Below are positions 1-10,238 of a stretch of DNA of 64,000 nucleotides, piece by piece (the first letter of the stretch is position 1; the number at the start of each line of letters is the position of its first letter). The position numbers and the translations under genes are program-made. The DNA comes from CADEEN01 sp963783785. GTDB lineage: Bacteria; Pseudomonadota; Gammaproteobacteria; Burkholderiales; Burkholderiaceae_C. The DNA lies in contig CAWAOQ010000006.1 in NCBI GenBank assembly GCA_963783785.1, positions 124,001 through 188,000 on the forward strand. The letters run 5' to 3'. The notes beneath the pieces were generated by a model. It was not told the origin of the DNA and searched no databases. It saw only the letters and a program-made list of their open reading frames with translations.

Positions 1-231
1 GAGCATCACCCGCCCCATCGGATGACGGTACTGGCGCTCCATCACCAAGCGGCCGTCCGGCAGCAGCGGCACCATCATCACGGCGCCCGGATGGACGATG
101 TGCTCGCGGGTCGTCAGCTGGCCGTCGGGCAGCGCCACGGTGTCGCGGCGCACATCGAGGAAGCGGCCGCGCCAGACCGGCTCGGCGCTGACCAGGACCT
201 CCGTCAGGTGCTCGTCGCCCGCTGAATTCAT
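1..231 (-). CDS. NUDIX hydrolase, ADP-ribose pyrophosphatase-like (N-terminal 77 residues; runs off the window)
   Basis: The first 77 codons of a minus-strand gene are visible, starting MNSAGDEHLTEVLV and ending at the window edge. The segment HPGAVMMVPLLPDGRLVMER followed by QYRHPMGRVML matches the lead-in to the NUDIX box of ADP-ribose/NDP-sugar pyrophosphatases (NudF type); the catalytic GX5EX7REUXEEXGU box itself lies outside the window. Such enzymes hydrolyse ADP-ribose to AMP and ribose 5-phosphate in the cytoplasm. It lies 85 bp downstream of nuoN on the same strand, a position NUDIX genes often hold in Burkholderiales, so it may be read with the nuo operon. The ATG at 231-229 is the only sensible start. 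Confidence 0.75.
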   Translation of the reverse strand, partial: MNSAGDEHLTEVLVSAEPVWRGRFLDVRRDTVALPDGQLTTREHIVHPGAVMMVPLLPDGRLVMERQYRHPMGRVML

Positions 232-316
232 CACGCGGCGACCCCAGGCCGCGCCGGGCTGTGCCCGAGCGGCCGGGGCTCCCCTCGGGAGCGTGAGCAG
301 AGGGCGCTGGAGGTCG

Positions 317-1801
317 TCATGTGGCCAACGCACGCACGATGGCCGAGCTGCACATCGCCATCAGGCCGCCGGGCAGCAGACCGAACACCAGCACCGCCGC
401 GCCGTTGACCGCCAGCAGGGCCTGCACGCCGCGCTCGCCACTGATGCGCGGCGCATCGGTAGCGGGCTCGTCGAAGTACATCACCTTGACCACGCGCAGG
501 TAGTAGAACGCACCCACCAGCGACAGCAGCACGGCGATGACGGCCAGCCACAGGTAGCCCGCGAGGTTGGTGGTGACCAGCGCCTGCAATACCGAGAGCT
601 TGGCGTAGAAACCCACCGTCGGCGGGATGCCGGCCAGCGAGAACATGAACAACGCCATCACCGCGGCCATCCAGGGACTGCGCTGGTTCAGACCGGCCAG
701 GTCGCTGATTTCCTCGCTCTCGAAACCCTGGCGCGACAGCAGCAGGATCAGGCCGAACGAGCCGAGCGTGGTCAGCACGTAGGCCACCATGTAGAACAGC
801 GCCGAACTGTAGGCGTTGCCGCCCGACAGCGTGTTGCCGCTGACGACGCCGGAAGCGAGGGCGAGCAGCATGAAACCGATCTGCGCAATGGCCGAATAGG
901 CCAGCATGCGCTTCAGGTTGCTCTGCGCGATCGCCGCCAGGTTGCCGATGAAGAGCGAGGCCAGCGCCAGCACCACCAGCATCTGCTGCCAGTCGGTGGC
1001 CAGCCCGAGCATGCCTTCGACGAGCAGGCGGATCGTGACGCCGAAGGCCGCCAGCTTCGGGGCACCGGCGATCAGCAGTGTCACGGCCGTGGGTGCGCCG
1101 TGGTAGACGTCGGGCACCCACATGTGGAACGGCGCGGCGCCGAACTTGAAGCCCAGCCCGGCGACGATGAACACCAGCCCGAACGTCAGCACCTGCGGAT
1201 TGGCCTGGCCCCTGCCGATGACCTCGAACACGCGCTGGATGTCGAGACTGCCGGTGGCGCCGTACATCATCGACAGGCCATAGAGCAGGAAGCCCGAGGC
1301 CAGCGCGCCGAGCACGAAGTACTTCATCGCGGCTTCGGTCGCCATCGCGTGGTCGCGACGCAGCGCGGTCAGCGCGTACAGCGACAGGCTCATCAGTTCC
1401 AGGCCGAGGTAGACGACCAGGAAGTTGTTGGCCGAGACCATCACGCACACGCCGAGCAACACGAACAGCGAGAGCGTGAAGAACTCGCCCTTCATCATGT
1501 CGCGAGGGCCGATGTAGGGCTGGGCGTAGGCCAGCGTCGCCATCACCGACAACGCCGCGAAGAACGCCAGCAGGTGGCCGAGCGGATCGGAGACCACCAT
1601 GCCCTGCATGCCGAACAGCGACTGGCCGGCATCCAGCGCCTGAAGATGCAACAGCGCCACGGCCGCCAGGGTGCCCTGGGTCAGCCAGAACGTGACGCGA
1701 CGCGCCCGGTCGGTGACGAACAGATCGACCAGCGCGATGACGCAGGCCATCGCCAGCAGCACGATCTCGGGAGCGACGACCAACCAGTTCATTGCATTCA
1801 T
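317..1801 (-). CDS. nuoN: NADH-quinone oxidoreductase subunit N
   Basis: A 494-residue, very hydrophobic protein with about 14 predicted membrane segments, of the antiporter-like (Mrp-related) family that forms proton channels in the membrane arm of complex I. Typical features are the conserved Lys/His-containing helices around FKFGAAPFHMWVPDVYHGAP (mid-protein) and KRMLAYSAIAQIGFML. Length matches the family. It is the last gene of the nuoA-N operon and begins 6 bp after the nuoM stop. Two in-frame ATGs (1801 and 1792) are possible; the first is used. Intact. Confidence 0.97.
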   Translation of the reverse strand: MNAMNWLVVAPEIVLLAMACVIALVDLFVTDRARRVTFWLTQGTLAAVALLHLQALDAGQSLFGMQGMVVSDPLGHLLAFFAALSVMATLAYAQPYIGPRDMMKGEFFTLSLFVLLGVCVMVSANNFLVVYLGLELMSLSLYALTALRRDHAMATEAAMKYFVLGALASGFLLYGLSMMYGATGSLDIQRVFEVIGRGQANPQVLTFGLVFIVAGLGFKFGAAPFHMWVPDVYHGAPTAVTLLIAGAPKLAAFGVTIRLLVEGMLGLATDWQQMLVVLALASLFIGNLAAIAQSNLKRMLAYSAIAQIGFMLLALASGVVSGNTLSGGNAYSSALFYMVAYVLTTLGSFGLILLLSRQGFESEEISDLAGLNQRSPWMAAVMALFMFSLAGIPPTVGFYAKLSVLQALVTTNLAGYLWLAVIAVLLSLVGAFYYLRVVKVMYFDEPATDAPRISGERGVQALLAVNGAAVLVFGLLPGGLMAMCSSAIVRALAT

Positions 1802-1807
1802 GGCGGC

Positions 1808-3283
1808 TCAGTTGAGCTTGCTCTGCGCGACGTGCTGCAGCAGTTGGGTGACGGACACGTGCATCACGTCGGTGAAGGGCTTGGGCTGAACGCCCATCCA
1901 CAGCACTGCCGCGGCCAGCAGCGCCAGCATCAGGAACTCGCGCGCATCGATGTCGGTCAGGGCCCTGACATCGTCGTTGGCGATGTCGCCGAAGTACACC
2001 CGCTTGACCATCCACAGGTTGTAGGCGGCGCCGAAGATCAGTGCCGTGGCGGCCAGCGCAGCGAGCCAGAAATTGGCCTTCACGGTGCCGAGGATCACCA
2101 TCCACTCGCCGACGAAGCCGCTGGTGCCGGGCAGGCCGCAGTTGGCCATCGCGAAGAAGACGGCGAAGGCGGCGAACTTGGGCATGGTGTTGACGACGCC
2201 GCCATAGGCCGCGATCTCGCGCGAGTGCACGCGGTCATACAGCACGCCGATGCAAAGGAACATCGCGCCCGAGATGAAGCCGTGGCTGATCATCTGCACG
2301 ATGCCGCCGGAGACGCCCAATTCGCTGAAGATGAAGAAGCCCAGCGTCACGAAACCCATGTGCGCGATCGACGAATAGGCCACCAGCTTCTTCATGTCCT
2401 GCTGCACCAGCGCCACCAGGCCGATGTAGATCACCGCGATCAGCGACAGCGCGATGATGAACCAGTCCCACTCGCGGCTGGCATCGGGCGCGATCGGCAG
2501 CGAGAAGCGCAGGAAACCGTAGGCGCCGAGCTTCAGCATGATCGCGGCCAGCACCACCGAGCCGCCGGTGGGCGCCTCGACGTGGGCGTCGGGCAGCCAG
2601 GTGTGCACCGGCCACATCGGCACCTTGACCGAGAACGCGGCGAAGAAGGCAAAGAACAGCAACGTCTGTGCCGGGAGCGGCAGCGGCAGGCTGTGCCAGT
2701 CGAGGATGGCGAAGCTGCCGCCCGACTTGAAGTACAGGTACAGCAGGGCGACCAGCATCAGCAGCGAGCCCAGCAGCGTGTAGAGGAAGAACTTGAACGC
2801 CGCGTAGACGCGGTTCGGTCCGCCCCAGATGCCGATGATGATGTACATCGGGATCAGCGTGGCCTCGAAGAAGACGTAGAAGAGCAGGCCGTCGAGCGCG
2901 CAGAACACCCCGACCATCAGGCCTGACAGGATCAGGAATGCGCCCATGTACTGGTTGACGCGCACCGTGATCACCTGCCAGGCCGAGATCACGACGATCA
3001 CGGTGATGAAGGCCGTGAGCAGCACGAACCAGACCGAGATGCCGTCGACGCCGAGGTGGTAGAAGACCTTGAAGCGCTCGATCCAGGGCAGCTTCTCCTC
3101 GAACTGCATTGCCGCGGTGGTCACGTCGAAGCGGGTGACCAGCGGGATCGTCACCAGGAAGCTGGCGATCGCGCCCAGCAGGGCGATCCAGCGCACCGTG
3201 CCCGCGTGTTCGTCGCGGCCGAGCGCGAGCAGGACGCCACCCACCAGGATCGGCAACCAGATCGCAACGCTCAACAAGCCCAT
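1808..3283 (-). CDS. nuoM: NADH-quinone oxidoreductase subunit M
   Basis: 491 residues, multi-pass membrane antiporter-like subunit of complex I, starting MGLLSVAIWLPILVGG. The conserved proton-channel helices are visible around FYVFFEATLIPMYIIIGIWG (Glu in TM5) and VPMWPVHTWLPDAHVEAPTG, with the Lys-containing KKLVAYSSIAHMGFV helix. It sits in the distal membrane arm between NuoL and NuoN. Spacing to nuoL is 39 bp and to nuoN 6 bp. Length is normal and no frameshift is seen. Confidence 0.97.
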   Translation of the reverse strand: MGLLSVAIWLPILVGGVLLALGRDEHAGTVRWIALLGAIASFLVTIPLVTRFDVTTAAMQFEEKLPWIERFKVFYHLGVDGISVWFVLLTAFITVIVVISAWQVITVRVNQYMGAFLILSGLMVGVFCALDGLLFYVFFEATLIPMYIIIGIWGGPNRVYAAFKFFLYTLLGSLLMLVALLYLYFKSGGSFAILDWHSLPLPLPAQTLLFFAFFAAFSVKVPMWPVHTWLPDAHVEAPTGGSVVLAAIMLKLGAYGFLRFSLPIAPDASREWDWFIIALSLIAVIYIGLVALVQQDMKKLVAYSSIAHMGFVTLGFFIFSELGVSGGIVQMISHGFISGAMFLCIGVLYDRVHSREIAAYGGVVNTMPKFAAFAVFFAMANCGLPGTSGFVGEWMVILGTVKANFWLAALAATALIFGAAYNLWMVKRVYFGDIANDDVRALTDIDAREFLMLALLAAAVLWMGVQPKPFTDVMHVSVTQLLQHVAQSKLN

Positions 3284-3322
3284 CGTGTCCTCTTTCGCGT
3301 TCTTGTTCTATCGTCTTCGGGG

Positions 3323-5347
3323 CTAGAAGCGGAACAGGCGGCTCACCTGCGGCCACAACTGCCAGGTCATCAGACCGAACACGCCGAGCAGCATCACCAG
3401 CGCATAGAAGTACAGGTAGCCGGTCTGCAGCAGCCGGGTCAGTTGCGCGACGGCGCCAACCGCACGCGCCGAGCCGTTGACCAGCGCGCCGTCGATCAGA
3501 CCGACGTCGCCGCCCTTCCACAGGCCGATCCCGACCCGCCGCGTTCCGGCGGCCAGCACATGCTCGTTGAACCAGTCCATGTAGTACTTGTTGTCGAGCA
3601 GTCGGTAGATCCAGGCGAAGCGGGCCTTGATCGCCGCCGGGATCGCAGGCTGCTTCAGATAGAACCACCAGGCCGTCACCACGCCGGCCACTGCCAGCCA
3701 CAGCGGCACGGTCTGCAGCGAGTGCATCGCCATGCCGCCGGCGCTGTGGAAATGCGAGGCCAGTTCCAGCATCGCCGGGTGGCGTGCGATGTCGTTGACG
3801 ATCGCGCCCTTGAAGAAGTCACCGAACAGCATCGGCTGGATCGTCACGTACCCGATCACCACCGAGGGCAAGGCCAGCAGGATCAGTGGTGCAGTGACGA
3901 CCCACGGCGACTCGTGCGGCGTCACGTCGTGGTGATGGCCGTCGTCGTGGTGGTCGTGCTCGCCCGGGAAGGGCTTGTGGCGGAAGCGCTCCTCGCCGTG
4001 AAAGACCAGGAAGTACATCCGGAACGAGTAGAACGCGGTGACGAACACGCCGGCAACGACCGCGAAGTAGGCGAACCCGGCACCCGGCAGGTGGCTGGCG
4101 TGCACCGCCTCGATGATGCTGTCCTTGCTGTAGAAGCCCGAAAACAGCGGCGTGCCGATCAGTGCCAGCGAGCCGAGCAGCGAGGTGAACCAGGTGATCG
4201 GCATGTACTTGCGCAGGCCACCCATGTTGCGGATGTCCTGGTCGTGGTGCATGCCGATGATCACCGAGCCCGCGCCGAGGAACAGCAGGGCCTTGAAGAA
4301 CGCATGCGTCATCAGGTGGAATACCGCAACCGAGTACGCCGATGCGCCGAGCGCCACCGTCATGTAGCCGAGCTGGCTGAGCGTGGAGTACGCCACCACG
4401 CGCTTGATGTCGTTCTGGATGATGCCCAGGAAGCCCATGAACAACGCCGTGATCGAGCCGATCACGAGGATGAAGCTCAGCGCGGCATCGGACAGTTCGA
4501 ACAGCGGCGACATGCGCGCGACCATGAAGATGCCGGCCGTGACCATCGTCGCGGCATGGATCAGCGCCGAGATCGGCGTCGGGCCCTCCATCGAATCGGG
4601 CAGCCACACGTGCAACGGGAACTGGGCGCTCTTGCCCATCGCGCCGATGAACAGGCAGATGCAGGCCACCGTGATCAACTTCCAGTCGCTGCCGGGGAAC
4701 ACGATGCGTGACAGCTCGCCGCCCTTGGCGAAGGCCTCGGCATAGTTCAGCGTGCCGGCGTAGGCGGCGATCAGGCCGATGCCGAGGATGAAGCCGAAAT
4801 CGCCCACCCGGTTGACGATGAACGCCTTCATGTTGGCGAAGATCGCGGTCGGCTTCTTGAACCAGAAGCCGATCAGCAGGTAGGACACCAGGCCGACCGC
4901 TTCCCAGCCGAAGAACAACTGCAGGAAGTTGTTGCTCATGACCAGCATCAGCATGCTGAACGTGAACAGCGAGATGTAGGAGAAGAAGCGCTGGTAGCCG
5001 GGGTCCTCTTCCATGTAGCCGATGGTGTAGATGTGCACCATCAACGACACGAAGCTGACGACCGCCATCATCATCGCGGTCAGGCCGTCGACGAGAAAGC
5101 CAACCTCCATCTTCAGGCCGCCGAGCACCATCCACTCGTAGATCGTGGCGTTGAAGCGCGCGCCTTCGAGTGCCACCTGCTTGAGCACCATGGCCGAGCC
5201 GATGAAGGACACCAGCACGCCGAGGATCGTGACCACGTGCGCGCCGCGGCGGCCGATCGTCTTGCCGAAGAAACCGGCGACGATGGCGCCCACCAGCGGC
5301 GCCAGGGCGACGGTCAGCAGCAGGTTCTGGGAGATCGTTGCCGACAT
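3323..5347 (-). CDS. nuoL: NADH-quinone oxidoreductase subunit L
   Basis: 674 residues, the largest antiporter-like membrane subunit, with about 16 membrane helices and the long C-terminal lateral helix typical of NuoL. Diagnostic stretches are FFGWEAVGLVSYLLIGFW, FPLHVWLPDSMEGPTPISAL and KRVVAYSTLSQLGYM. A His/Asp-rich loop (GEHDHHDDGHHHDVTP, about residues 460-476) is cytoplasmic or periplasmic decoration seen in many beta-proteobacterial NuoL proteins. Terminal proton pump module of complex I; 13 bp after nuoK. Intact. Confidence 0.97.
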   Translation of the reverse strand: MSATISQNLLLTVALAPLVGAIVAGFFGKTIGRRGAHVVTILGVLVSFIGSAMVLKQVALEGARFNATIYEWMVLGGLKMEVGFLVDGLTAMMMAVVSFVSLMVHIYTIGYMEEDPGYQRFFSYISLFTFSMLMLVMSNNFLQLFFGWEAVGLVSYLLIGFWFKKPTAIFANMKAFIVNRVGDFGFILGIGLIAAYAGTLNYAEAFAKGGELSRIVFPGSDWKLITVACICLFIGAMGKSAQFPLHVWLPDSMEGPTPISALIHAATMVTAGIFMVARMSPLFELSDAALSFILVIGSITALFMGFLGIIQNDIKRVVAYSTLSQLGYMTVALGASAYSVAVFHLMTHAFFKALLFLGAGSVIIGMHHDQDIRNMGGLRKYMPITWFTSLLGSLALIGTPLFSGFYSKDSIIEAVHASHLPGAGFAYFAVVAGVFVTAFYSFRMYFLVFHGEERFRHKPFPGEHDHHDDGHHHDVTPHESPWVVTAPLILLALPSVVIGYVTIQPMLFGDFFKGAIVNDIARHPAMLELASHFHSAGGMAMHSLQTVPLWLAVAGVVTAWWFYLKQPAIPAAIKARFAWIYRLLDNKYYMDWFNEHVLAAGTRRVGIGLWKGGDVGLIDGALVNGSARAVGAVAQLTRLLQTGYLYFYALVMLLGVFGLMTWQLWPQVSRLFRF

Positions 5348-5360
5348 GTCGTTGCTGCTT

Positions 5361-5675
5361 TCAGCCCTTCAGGCTGTCGAGTTCCTGCACGTTGATCGAC
5401 TCGCGGTTGCGGAACAGCACGACCAGGATCGCCAGGCCGATCGCCGACTCGGCCGCCGCCACGGTGAGGATGAAGAACACGAAGACCTGGCCGTCCATGT
5501 CGCCCAGGTAGTGCGAGAAGGCAATGAAGTTCAGGTTGACTGCCAGCAGCATCAGCTCGATGGCCATCAGCAGCACGATCAGGTTGCGGCGGTTCAGGAA
5601 GATGCCGATCACCGACAGCGCGAACAGGATCGCGCCGAGCGAGAGGAAGTGAGACAGGGTCAGCGTGCCGGACAT
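5361..5675 (-). CDS. nuoK: NADH-quinone oxidoreductase subunit K
   Basis: 104 residues with three membrane helices (about 8-28, 31-52, 62-86), the usual size for NuoK. The conserved membrane glutamates of the family are present in LLMAIELMLLAVNLNFIAF and TVAAAESAIGLAILVVL; they form part of the central hydrophilic axis for proton transfer. The ATG overlaps the nuoJ stop as TGATG, implying translational coupling. Confidence 0.97.
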   Translation of the reverse strand: MSGTLTLSHFLSLGAILFALSVIGIFLNRRNLIVLLMAIELMLLAVNLNFIAFSHYLGDMDGQVFVFFILTVAAAESAIGLAILVVLFRNRESINVQELDSLKG

Positions 5676-6322
5676 CAGGTCTTCTCCGGTGCTTGGGCCG
5701 GCGCGGCAGGCGGCGCCGGGGGCGGCTCGATCACCGCCGCCATCTTCACCAGGCGCACGCGATCGGCCCGCTTCACGCGCACCTGCTGCGACGGATCCAT
5801 GTGCCGCGAGTCCTTGCGTTCGCGCAGCGTCAGCGCGATCGCGGCGATGATCGCCACCAGCAGCAGCACTGCCGCCAGTTGCAGCGGATAGAGGTAGTGC
5901 GTGTAGACCTCGACGCCGAGCAGCTTGGTGTTGCCCAGCTTCAGTTCGGCCGCCGTGAGCGGCTTGGCCAGCGCCAGATCGAAGCCGCCGCGCAGCACCA
6001 GCGTCATCTCGAGCGCGATCAGCGCGCCGACGAGGCCCGCGAGCGGGAAATGGCGCCAGAAGTTGTGGCGCAGGCTGTCGGTGTTGATGTCGAGCATCAT
6101 CACGACGAACAGGAACAGCACCATCACTGCGCCGACGTAGACCAGCACCAGCGCGATGGCCAGGAACTCGGCCTTCAGCAGCATCCAGACGCAGGCGGCG
6201 CTGAAGAAGGCCAGCACCAGGTACAGCGCCGCGTGCACCGTGCTGCGCGCCGTGATGACGCCGAACGACGCGGCCAGCAGGACCGCCGAGAAGACGTAGA
6301 ACAGGGTCGTGGTGGTGTCCAT
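5675..6322 (-). CDS. nuoJ: NADH-quinone oxidoreductase subunit J
   Basis: 215 residues from MDTTTTLFYVFSAVLL; five membrane helices with the flexible TM3 region (YVGAVMVLFLFVVMMLDI) that carries the pi-bulge in complex I. The C-terminus ends in a proline/alanine-rich tail (EPPPAPPAAPAQAPEKT). An upstream in-frame ATG at 6397 would overlap the end of nuoI and add an Arg-rich non-family leader, so the start at 6322 is preferred. Membrane arm subunit next to NuoK, with overlapping stop/start. Confidence 0.95.
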   Translation of the reverse strand: MDTTTTLFYVFSAVLLAASFGVITARSTVHAALYLVLAFFSAACVWMLLKAEFLAIALVLVYVGAVMVLFLFVVMMLDINTDSLRHNFWRHFPLAGLVGALIALEMTLVLRGGFDLALAKPLTAAELKLGNTKLLGVEVYTHYLYPLQLAAVLLLVAIIAAIALTLRERKDSRHMDPSQQVRVKRADRVRLVKMAAVIEPPPAPPAAPAQAPEKT

Positions 6323-6338
6323 CGTGCTCAGCCGCCCT

Positions 6339-6836
6339 TCACCGGTAGGGCGCGTCGGCCGCCTTGGCCGCAGCGATCTCTTTTTCGTAGCGGTCACCCA
6401 CGGCCAGCAGCATGTCCTTCGTGAAGTACAGGTCGCCGCGCTTCTCGCCGTGGTATTCGAAGATGTGGGTCTCGACGATCGAATCGACCGGGCAGCTCTC
6501 CTCGCAGAAACCGCAGAAGATGCACTTGGTCAGGTCGATGTCGTAGCGCGTCGTGCGGCGGCTGCCGTCGGCGCGCACGTCCGACTCGATGGTGATGGCC
6601 ATCGCCGGGCACACCGCCTCGCACAGCTTGCAGGCGATGCAGCGCTCCTCGCCGTTGTCGTAGCGGCGCAGTGCGTGCAGGCCGCGAAAGCGCGGGCTGA
6701 GCGGCGTCTTCTCTTCCGGGAACTGGACCGTGATCTTGCGGGCGAAGAAGTGACGGCCGGTGATGGCCATGCCCTTGAACAGCTCGGTCAGCAGGAAGCT
6801 GCTGGTGAAATCCTTGACGGCGGCGAACGCGGACAT
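6339..6836 (-). CDS. nuoI: NADH-quinone oxidoreductase subunit I (2x[4Fe-4S] ferredoxin-type)
   Basis: 165 residues. Two complete ferredoxin motifs, CIACKLCEAVCPA and CIFCGFCEESCPV, ligate clusters N6a and N6b that pass electrons towards the quinone site. The N-terminal amphipathic helix (DFTSSFLLTELFKGMAITGR) docks on the membrane arm. Length equals the family norm of about 163 residues. It follows nuoH by 12 bp and is intact. Confidence 0.97.
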   Translation of the reverse strand: MSAFAAVKDFTSSFLLTELFKGMAITGRHFFARKITVQFPEEKTPLSPRFRGLHALRRYDNGEERCIACKLCEAVCPAMAITIESDVRADGSRRTTRYDIDLTKCIFCGFCEESCPVDSIVETHIFEYHGEKRGDLYFTKDMLLAVGDRYEKEIAAAKAADAPYR

Positions 6837-6848
6837 TTCAACCGTCTC

Positions 6849-7910
6849 CTAGTTCCAGATGTTCCAGGGCGACTGCATCCACAGCCCGACGACCACCAGC
6901 CACACCAGGGTGACGGGGATGAAGATCTTCCAGCCCAGCCGCATGATCTGGTCGTAGCGGTAACGCGGGAACGTGGCGCGCACCCACAGGAACATCGTGA
7001 CGACGACGAAGACCTTGATCGCCAGCCAGATCCAGCCCGGGATCCAGTTGAACAGCGCCGAGTCGATCGGTGGCAGCCAGCCGCCCAGGAACAGCAACAC
7101 GCACAGCGTGCTGACCAGGATCATGTTGGCGTACTCGGCGAGGAAGAACATCGCGAAGCTCATGCCCGAGTACTCGATCATGTGGCCGGCGACGATCTCC
7201 GACTCGCCCTCGACGACGTCGAACGGATGGCGGTTGGTTTCGGCCAGGCCGGCGATGAAGTAGACGACGAAGATCGGCAGCAGCGGCAGCCAGTTCCACG
7301 ACAGGAAGGTCAGACCCATCGAGGCGGCGTGGCCGCGGCCCTGGCTCATCACGATGTCGGTCATGTTCATGCTGGCCGAGACCATCAGCACCACCACCAG
7401 CGCGAAGCCCATCGCGATCTCGTAGCTGACCATCTGCGCCGACGCCCGCAGCGCGCCGAGGAACGCGTACTTCGAGTTCGAGGCCCAGCCGGCAATGATC
7501 ACGCCATAGACCTCCATCGAGGTGATGGCCATCAGGAACAGCAGGCCGGCGTTGACGTCGGCGAGCACGACGTCGGGGCCGAACGGCACCACCGCCCAGG
7601 CCGCCAGCGCCGGCATGATGGTCATCACCGGGCCGAGGAAGAACAGGCCCTTGCTGGCGGCCGTCGGGCGGATGATCTCCTTGAAGATCAGCTTGACCGC
7701 ATCGGCGATCGGCGTCAGCAGGCCATAGGGGCCGACGCGGTTGGGGCCGGGGCGGATCTGCGTCCAGCCGATCGCCTTGCGCTCCCACAGCGTCAGGTAG
7801 GCGACGCAGCCCATCAGCGGCAGCACCACGGCAACGATCTTGATCAGGCTCCAGATCACGAGCCAGGTGGTCGGGTACGCCTGCGGCAACGACAGGATCC
7901 AGTCCATCAT
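6849..7910 (-). CDS. nuoH: NADH-quinone oxidoreductase subunit H
   Basis: 353 residues beginning MMDWILSLPQAYPTTW, an eight-helix membrane subunit that forms the quinone chamber with NuoB and NuoD. Family signatures are ERKAIGWTQIRPGPNRVGPY near the N-terminus, ETNRHPFDVVEGESEIVAGH in the middle and FLWVRATFPRYRYDQIMRLGWK near the C-terminus. The start ATGATG overlaps the nuoG TGA. A longer open frame runs through the start into displaced nuoG codons because of the nuoG frameshift; it is not a NuoG-NuoH fusion. Confidence 0.96.
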   Translation of the reverse strand: MMDWILSLPQAYPTTWLVIWSLIKIVAVVLPLMGCVAYLTLWERKAIGWTQIRPGPNRVGPYGLLTPIADAVKLIFKEIIRPTAASKGLFFLGPVMTIMPALAAWAVVPFGPDVVLADVNAGLLFLMAITSMEVYGVIIAGWASNSKYAFLGALRASAQMVSYEIAMGFALVVVLMVSASMNMTDIVMSQGRGHAASMGLTFLSWNWLPLLPIFVVYFIAGLAETNRHPFDVVEGESEIVAGHMIEYSGMSFAMFFLAEYANMILVSTLCVLLFLGGWLPPIDSALFNWIPGWIWLAIKVFVVVTMFLWVRATFPRYRYDQIMRLGWKIFIPVTLVWLVVVGLWMQSPWNIWN

Positions 7911-10238
7911 GCGCCGGACCTCTCGATGTGGATCGCGCCGAACATCGCACCGAGGGTGGCGGTGCTCGGGTGCCCGGCCGCCACGCGCACGGTGTTGGCG
8001 GCCAGCGTCGCATCCTCGCGCGCCGGCAGTGTCACGCTCGCATGGCCCTGACTGACGCGCACCCGGTCCCCGGCCTTCAGGCCGAGTTCGCGCCACAGCG
8101 CGCTCGGCACGCCGACCAGCGGCGGCCGGGCGTCGGCCGTGGCCTGCAGCGACGGCGCACGGCGCACCAATGCGTCGGCACAGTAGATCGGTATGTCGGC
8201 AAGGCGCTCCAGTGCACCGGCCGCCGTGCCGCGTCGTCGTCGCGGTCGCGAGCGGTGCGTGGTTGTCCAGCCGCGCCGCGATCGTGGCCGGGTCGCCGAG
8301 CGCTTCACCACGCACCTCTTCGGCCGAGGCGTACTCGAAGCCGGCCAGGCCGAGCAGGTTGCCGAGCACGCGCAGCACCTTCCAGGCCGGGCGCGTTTCG
8401 CCGAGCGGGCGAACCACGCCGTGGAACCCCTGCAGCCGTCCTTCGGCGTTGACGAAGGCCCCGGCCGTTTCGGTGAATGGGGCCACCGGCAGCAACACGT
8501 CGGCGAACTCGGTGTTGGCATCCTTGAATGGGGACAGCGACACCACCAGGCCGGCGCCCTGCAGGGCGGCGCGCGTGCCGGCAGCGTCAGCGGCGTCGAA
8601 CGCAGGCTCGACGCCGAGCAGCAGCAAGGCCTTCATCGGCTGCGCGAGCATCTGGCCGGCATCCAGACCGCCCTCGCCCGGCATCGCGCCGACCAATTGC
8701 GCACCGACACTGTTGGCGGCCTCGCCGAGGTAGCCGACCGTGGCGCCTGTTTCGGCGCCGATCCATTGCGCCAGTGCCAGCAACTGCGTCGCCTGCGGAT
8801 GCTGGGCGGCGCTGTTGCCCAGCAGCACGGCCTTGCGGTCGCCGCCAAGCAGTGAGGCGGCAATCCGCCGCGCCGCGTCGCTCGGGGTCGCCGCCACCGG
8901 GGCCGCAATGCCCTTGGCTTGCGCGATCGCGGCCACCACTTGCGCCAGCGCATCGACCCAGCCGCTCGGCGCGGCGGTGAACTGCGTGGCCAGCGGCATG
9001 GCCCAGTCGTCGTGCACCGCATGCAGGCTGTGCAATTGCGCACCGCGGCGCGCCGCCTGGCGCAGGCGCTGCGCGAGCAAGCGGATGGTCCTTGCGCAGG
9101 AACGAGCCGATCACGAAGGCGCGCTGCAATGACGACAGCGATGCGATGCTGGTGCCGAGCCAGCGTGCATGCCCGCGGGCCGCACGGTTGGCGAAATCGG
9201 CGTGACGGCAGCGATGGTCGATGTTCTCGCTGCCCAGCCCGCGCACCAGCTTGGCCAGCAGGTGGAGTTCTTCGACCGTCGCATGCGCCGAGCCGAGCGC
9301 GCCGATGGCGCTGCTGCCGAACTCGGCCCTGATGCGCTTCAAGCCGTCGGCCACATAGCCCAGCGCGGTGTTCCAGTCCACCGCCTGCCAGGCTCCGCCC
9401 TGCTTGATCATCGGCTGCGTCAGCCGCTGCGGGCCGTCGAGTGCCTCGTACGAGAAGCGGTCGCGGTCGGCGATCCAGCATTCGTTGACGTCCTCGTTCT
9501 CGAGCGGCACCACGCGCATGACCTGGTTGGCCTTGACCTGCACGATCAGGTTGGCCCCGGTGGCATCGTGCGGGCTGATGCTCTTCCTGCGCGACAGCTC
9601 CCAGGTTCGGGCGCGGTAGCGGAACGGCTTGCTGGTCAGCGCACCGACCGGGCAGATGTCGATCATGTTGCCCGACAGCTCGGAGTCGATGGTGTCGCCG
9701 AGCATCGTGGTGATCTCCGAATGCTCGCCGCGGTGGATCATGCCCAGCTCCATCACGCCGGCCACTTCCTGGCCGAAGCGCACGCAGCGGGTGCAGTGGA
9801 TGCAGCGGCTCATCTCTTCCATCGAGATCAGCGGCCCGACGTCCTTGTGCAGGACGACGCGCTTGTCTTCGGTGTAGCGCGAGGCCGAGCCGCCGTAGCC
9901 AACCGCCAGGTCCTGCAGCTGGCATTCGCCGCCCTGATCGCAGATCGGGCAATCGAGCGGATGGTTGATCAGCAGGAACTCCATCACCGACTGCTGCGCC
10001 TTGATGGCCTTTTCGCTCTTGGTGCGCACGACCATGCCGTTGGTCGCCGGCGTCGCGCAGGCCGGCATCGGCTTGGGTGCCTTCTCGACATCGACCAGGC
10101 ACATGCGGCAGTTGGCCGCGATCGTGAGTTTCTTGTGATAGCAGAAGTGCGGGATCGTGATGCCTGCTGCATCGGCCGCGTGCATCACCATGCTGCCCTC
10201 GGGCACGCTGACCTTCTTGCCGTCGAGTTCGAGTTCGA

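Noticed and set aside
232..316. CCCGAG...CTCGGG dyad between nuoN and the NUDIX gene
   Set aside because: Only 6 bp with a 14-base loop and no U-tract; not convincing as a terminator.
98..2926. A very long plus-strand open frame (about 940 codons) opposite nuoN and nuoM
   Set aside because: Its product is His/Gln/Arg-rich with no domain, and it mirrors strongly conserved complex I genes on the other strand. High GC content suppresses stops in antisense frames. Similar long shadows opposite pnp, tsaD, uvrB and prlC were rejected for the same reason.
6849..9080. A single open frame joining the NuoG C-terminal part to NuoH, as if a fusion
   Set aside because: It exists only because of the nuoG frameshifts and the ATGATG overlap; the true nuoG C-terminus is in another frame and ends at 7907, and NuoH has its own start.
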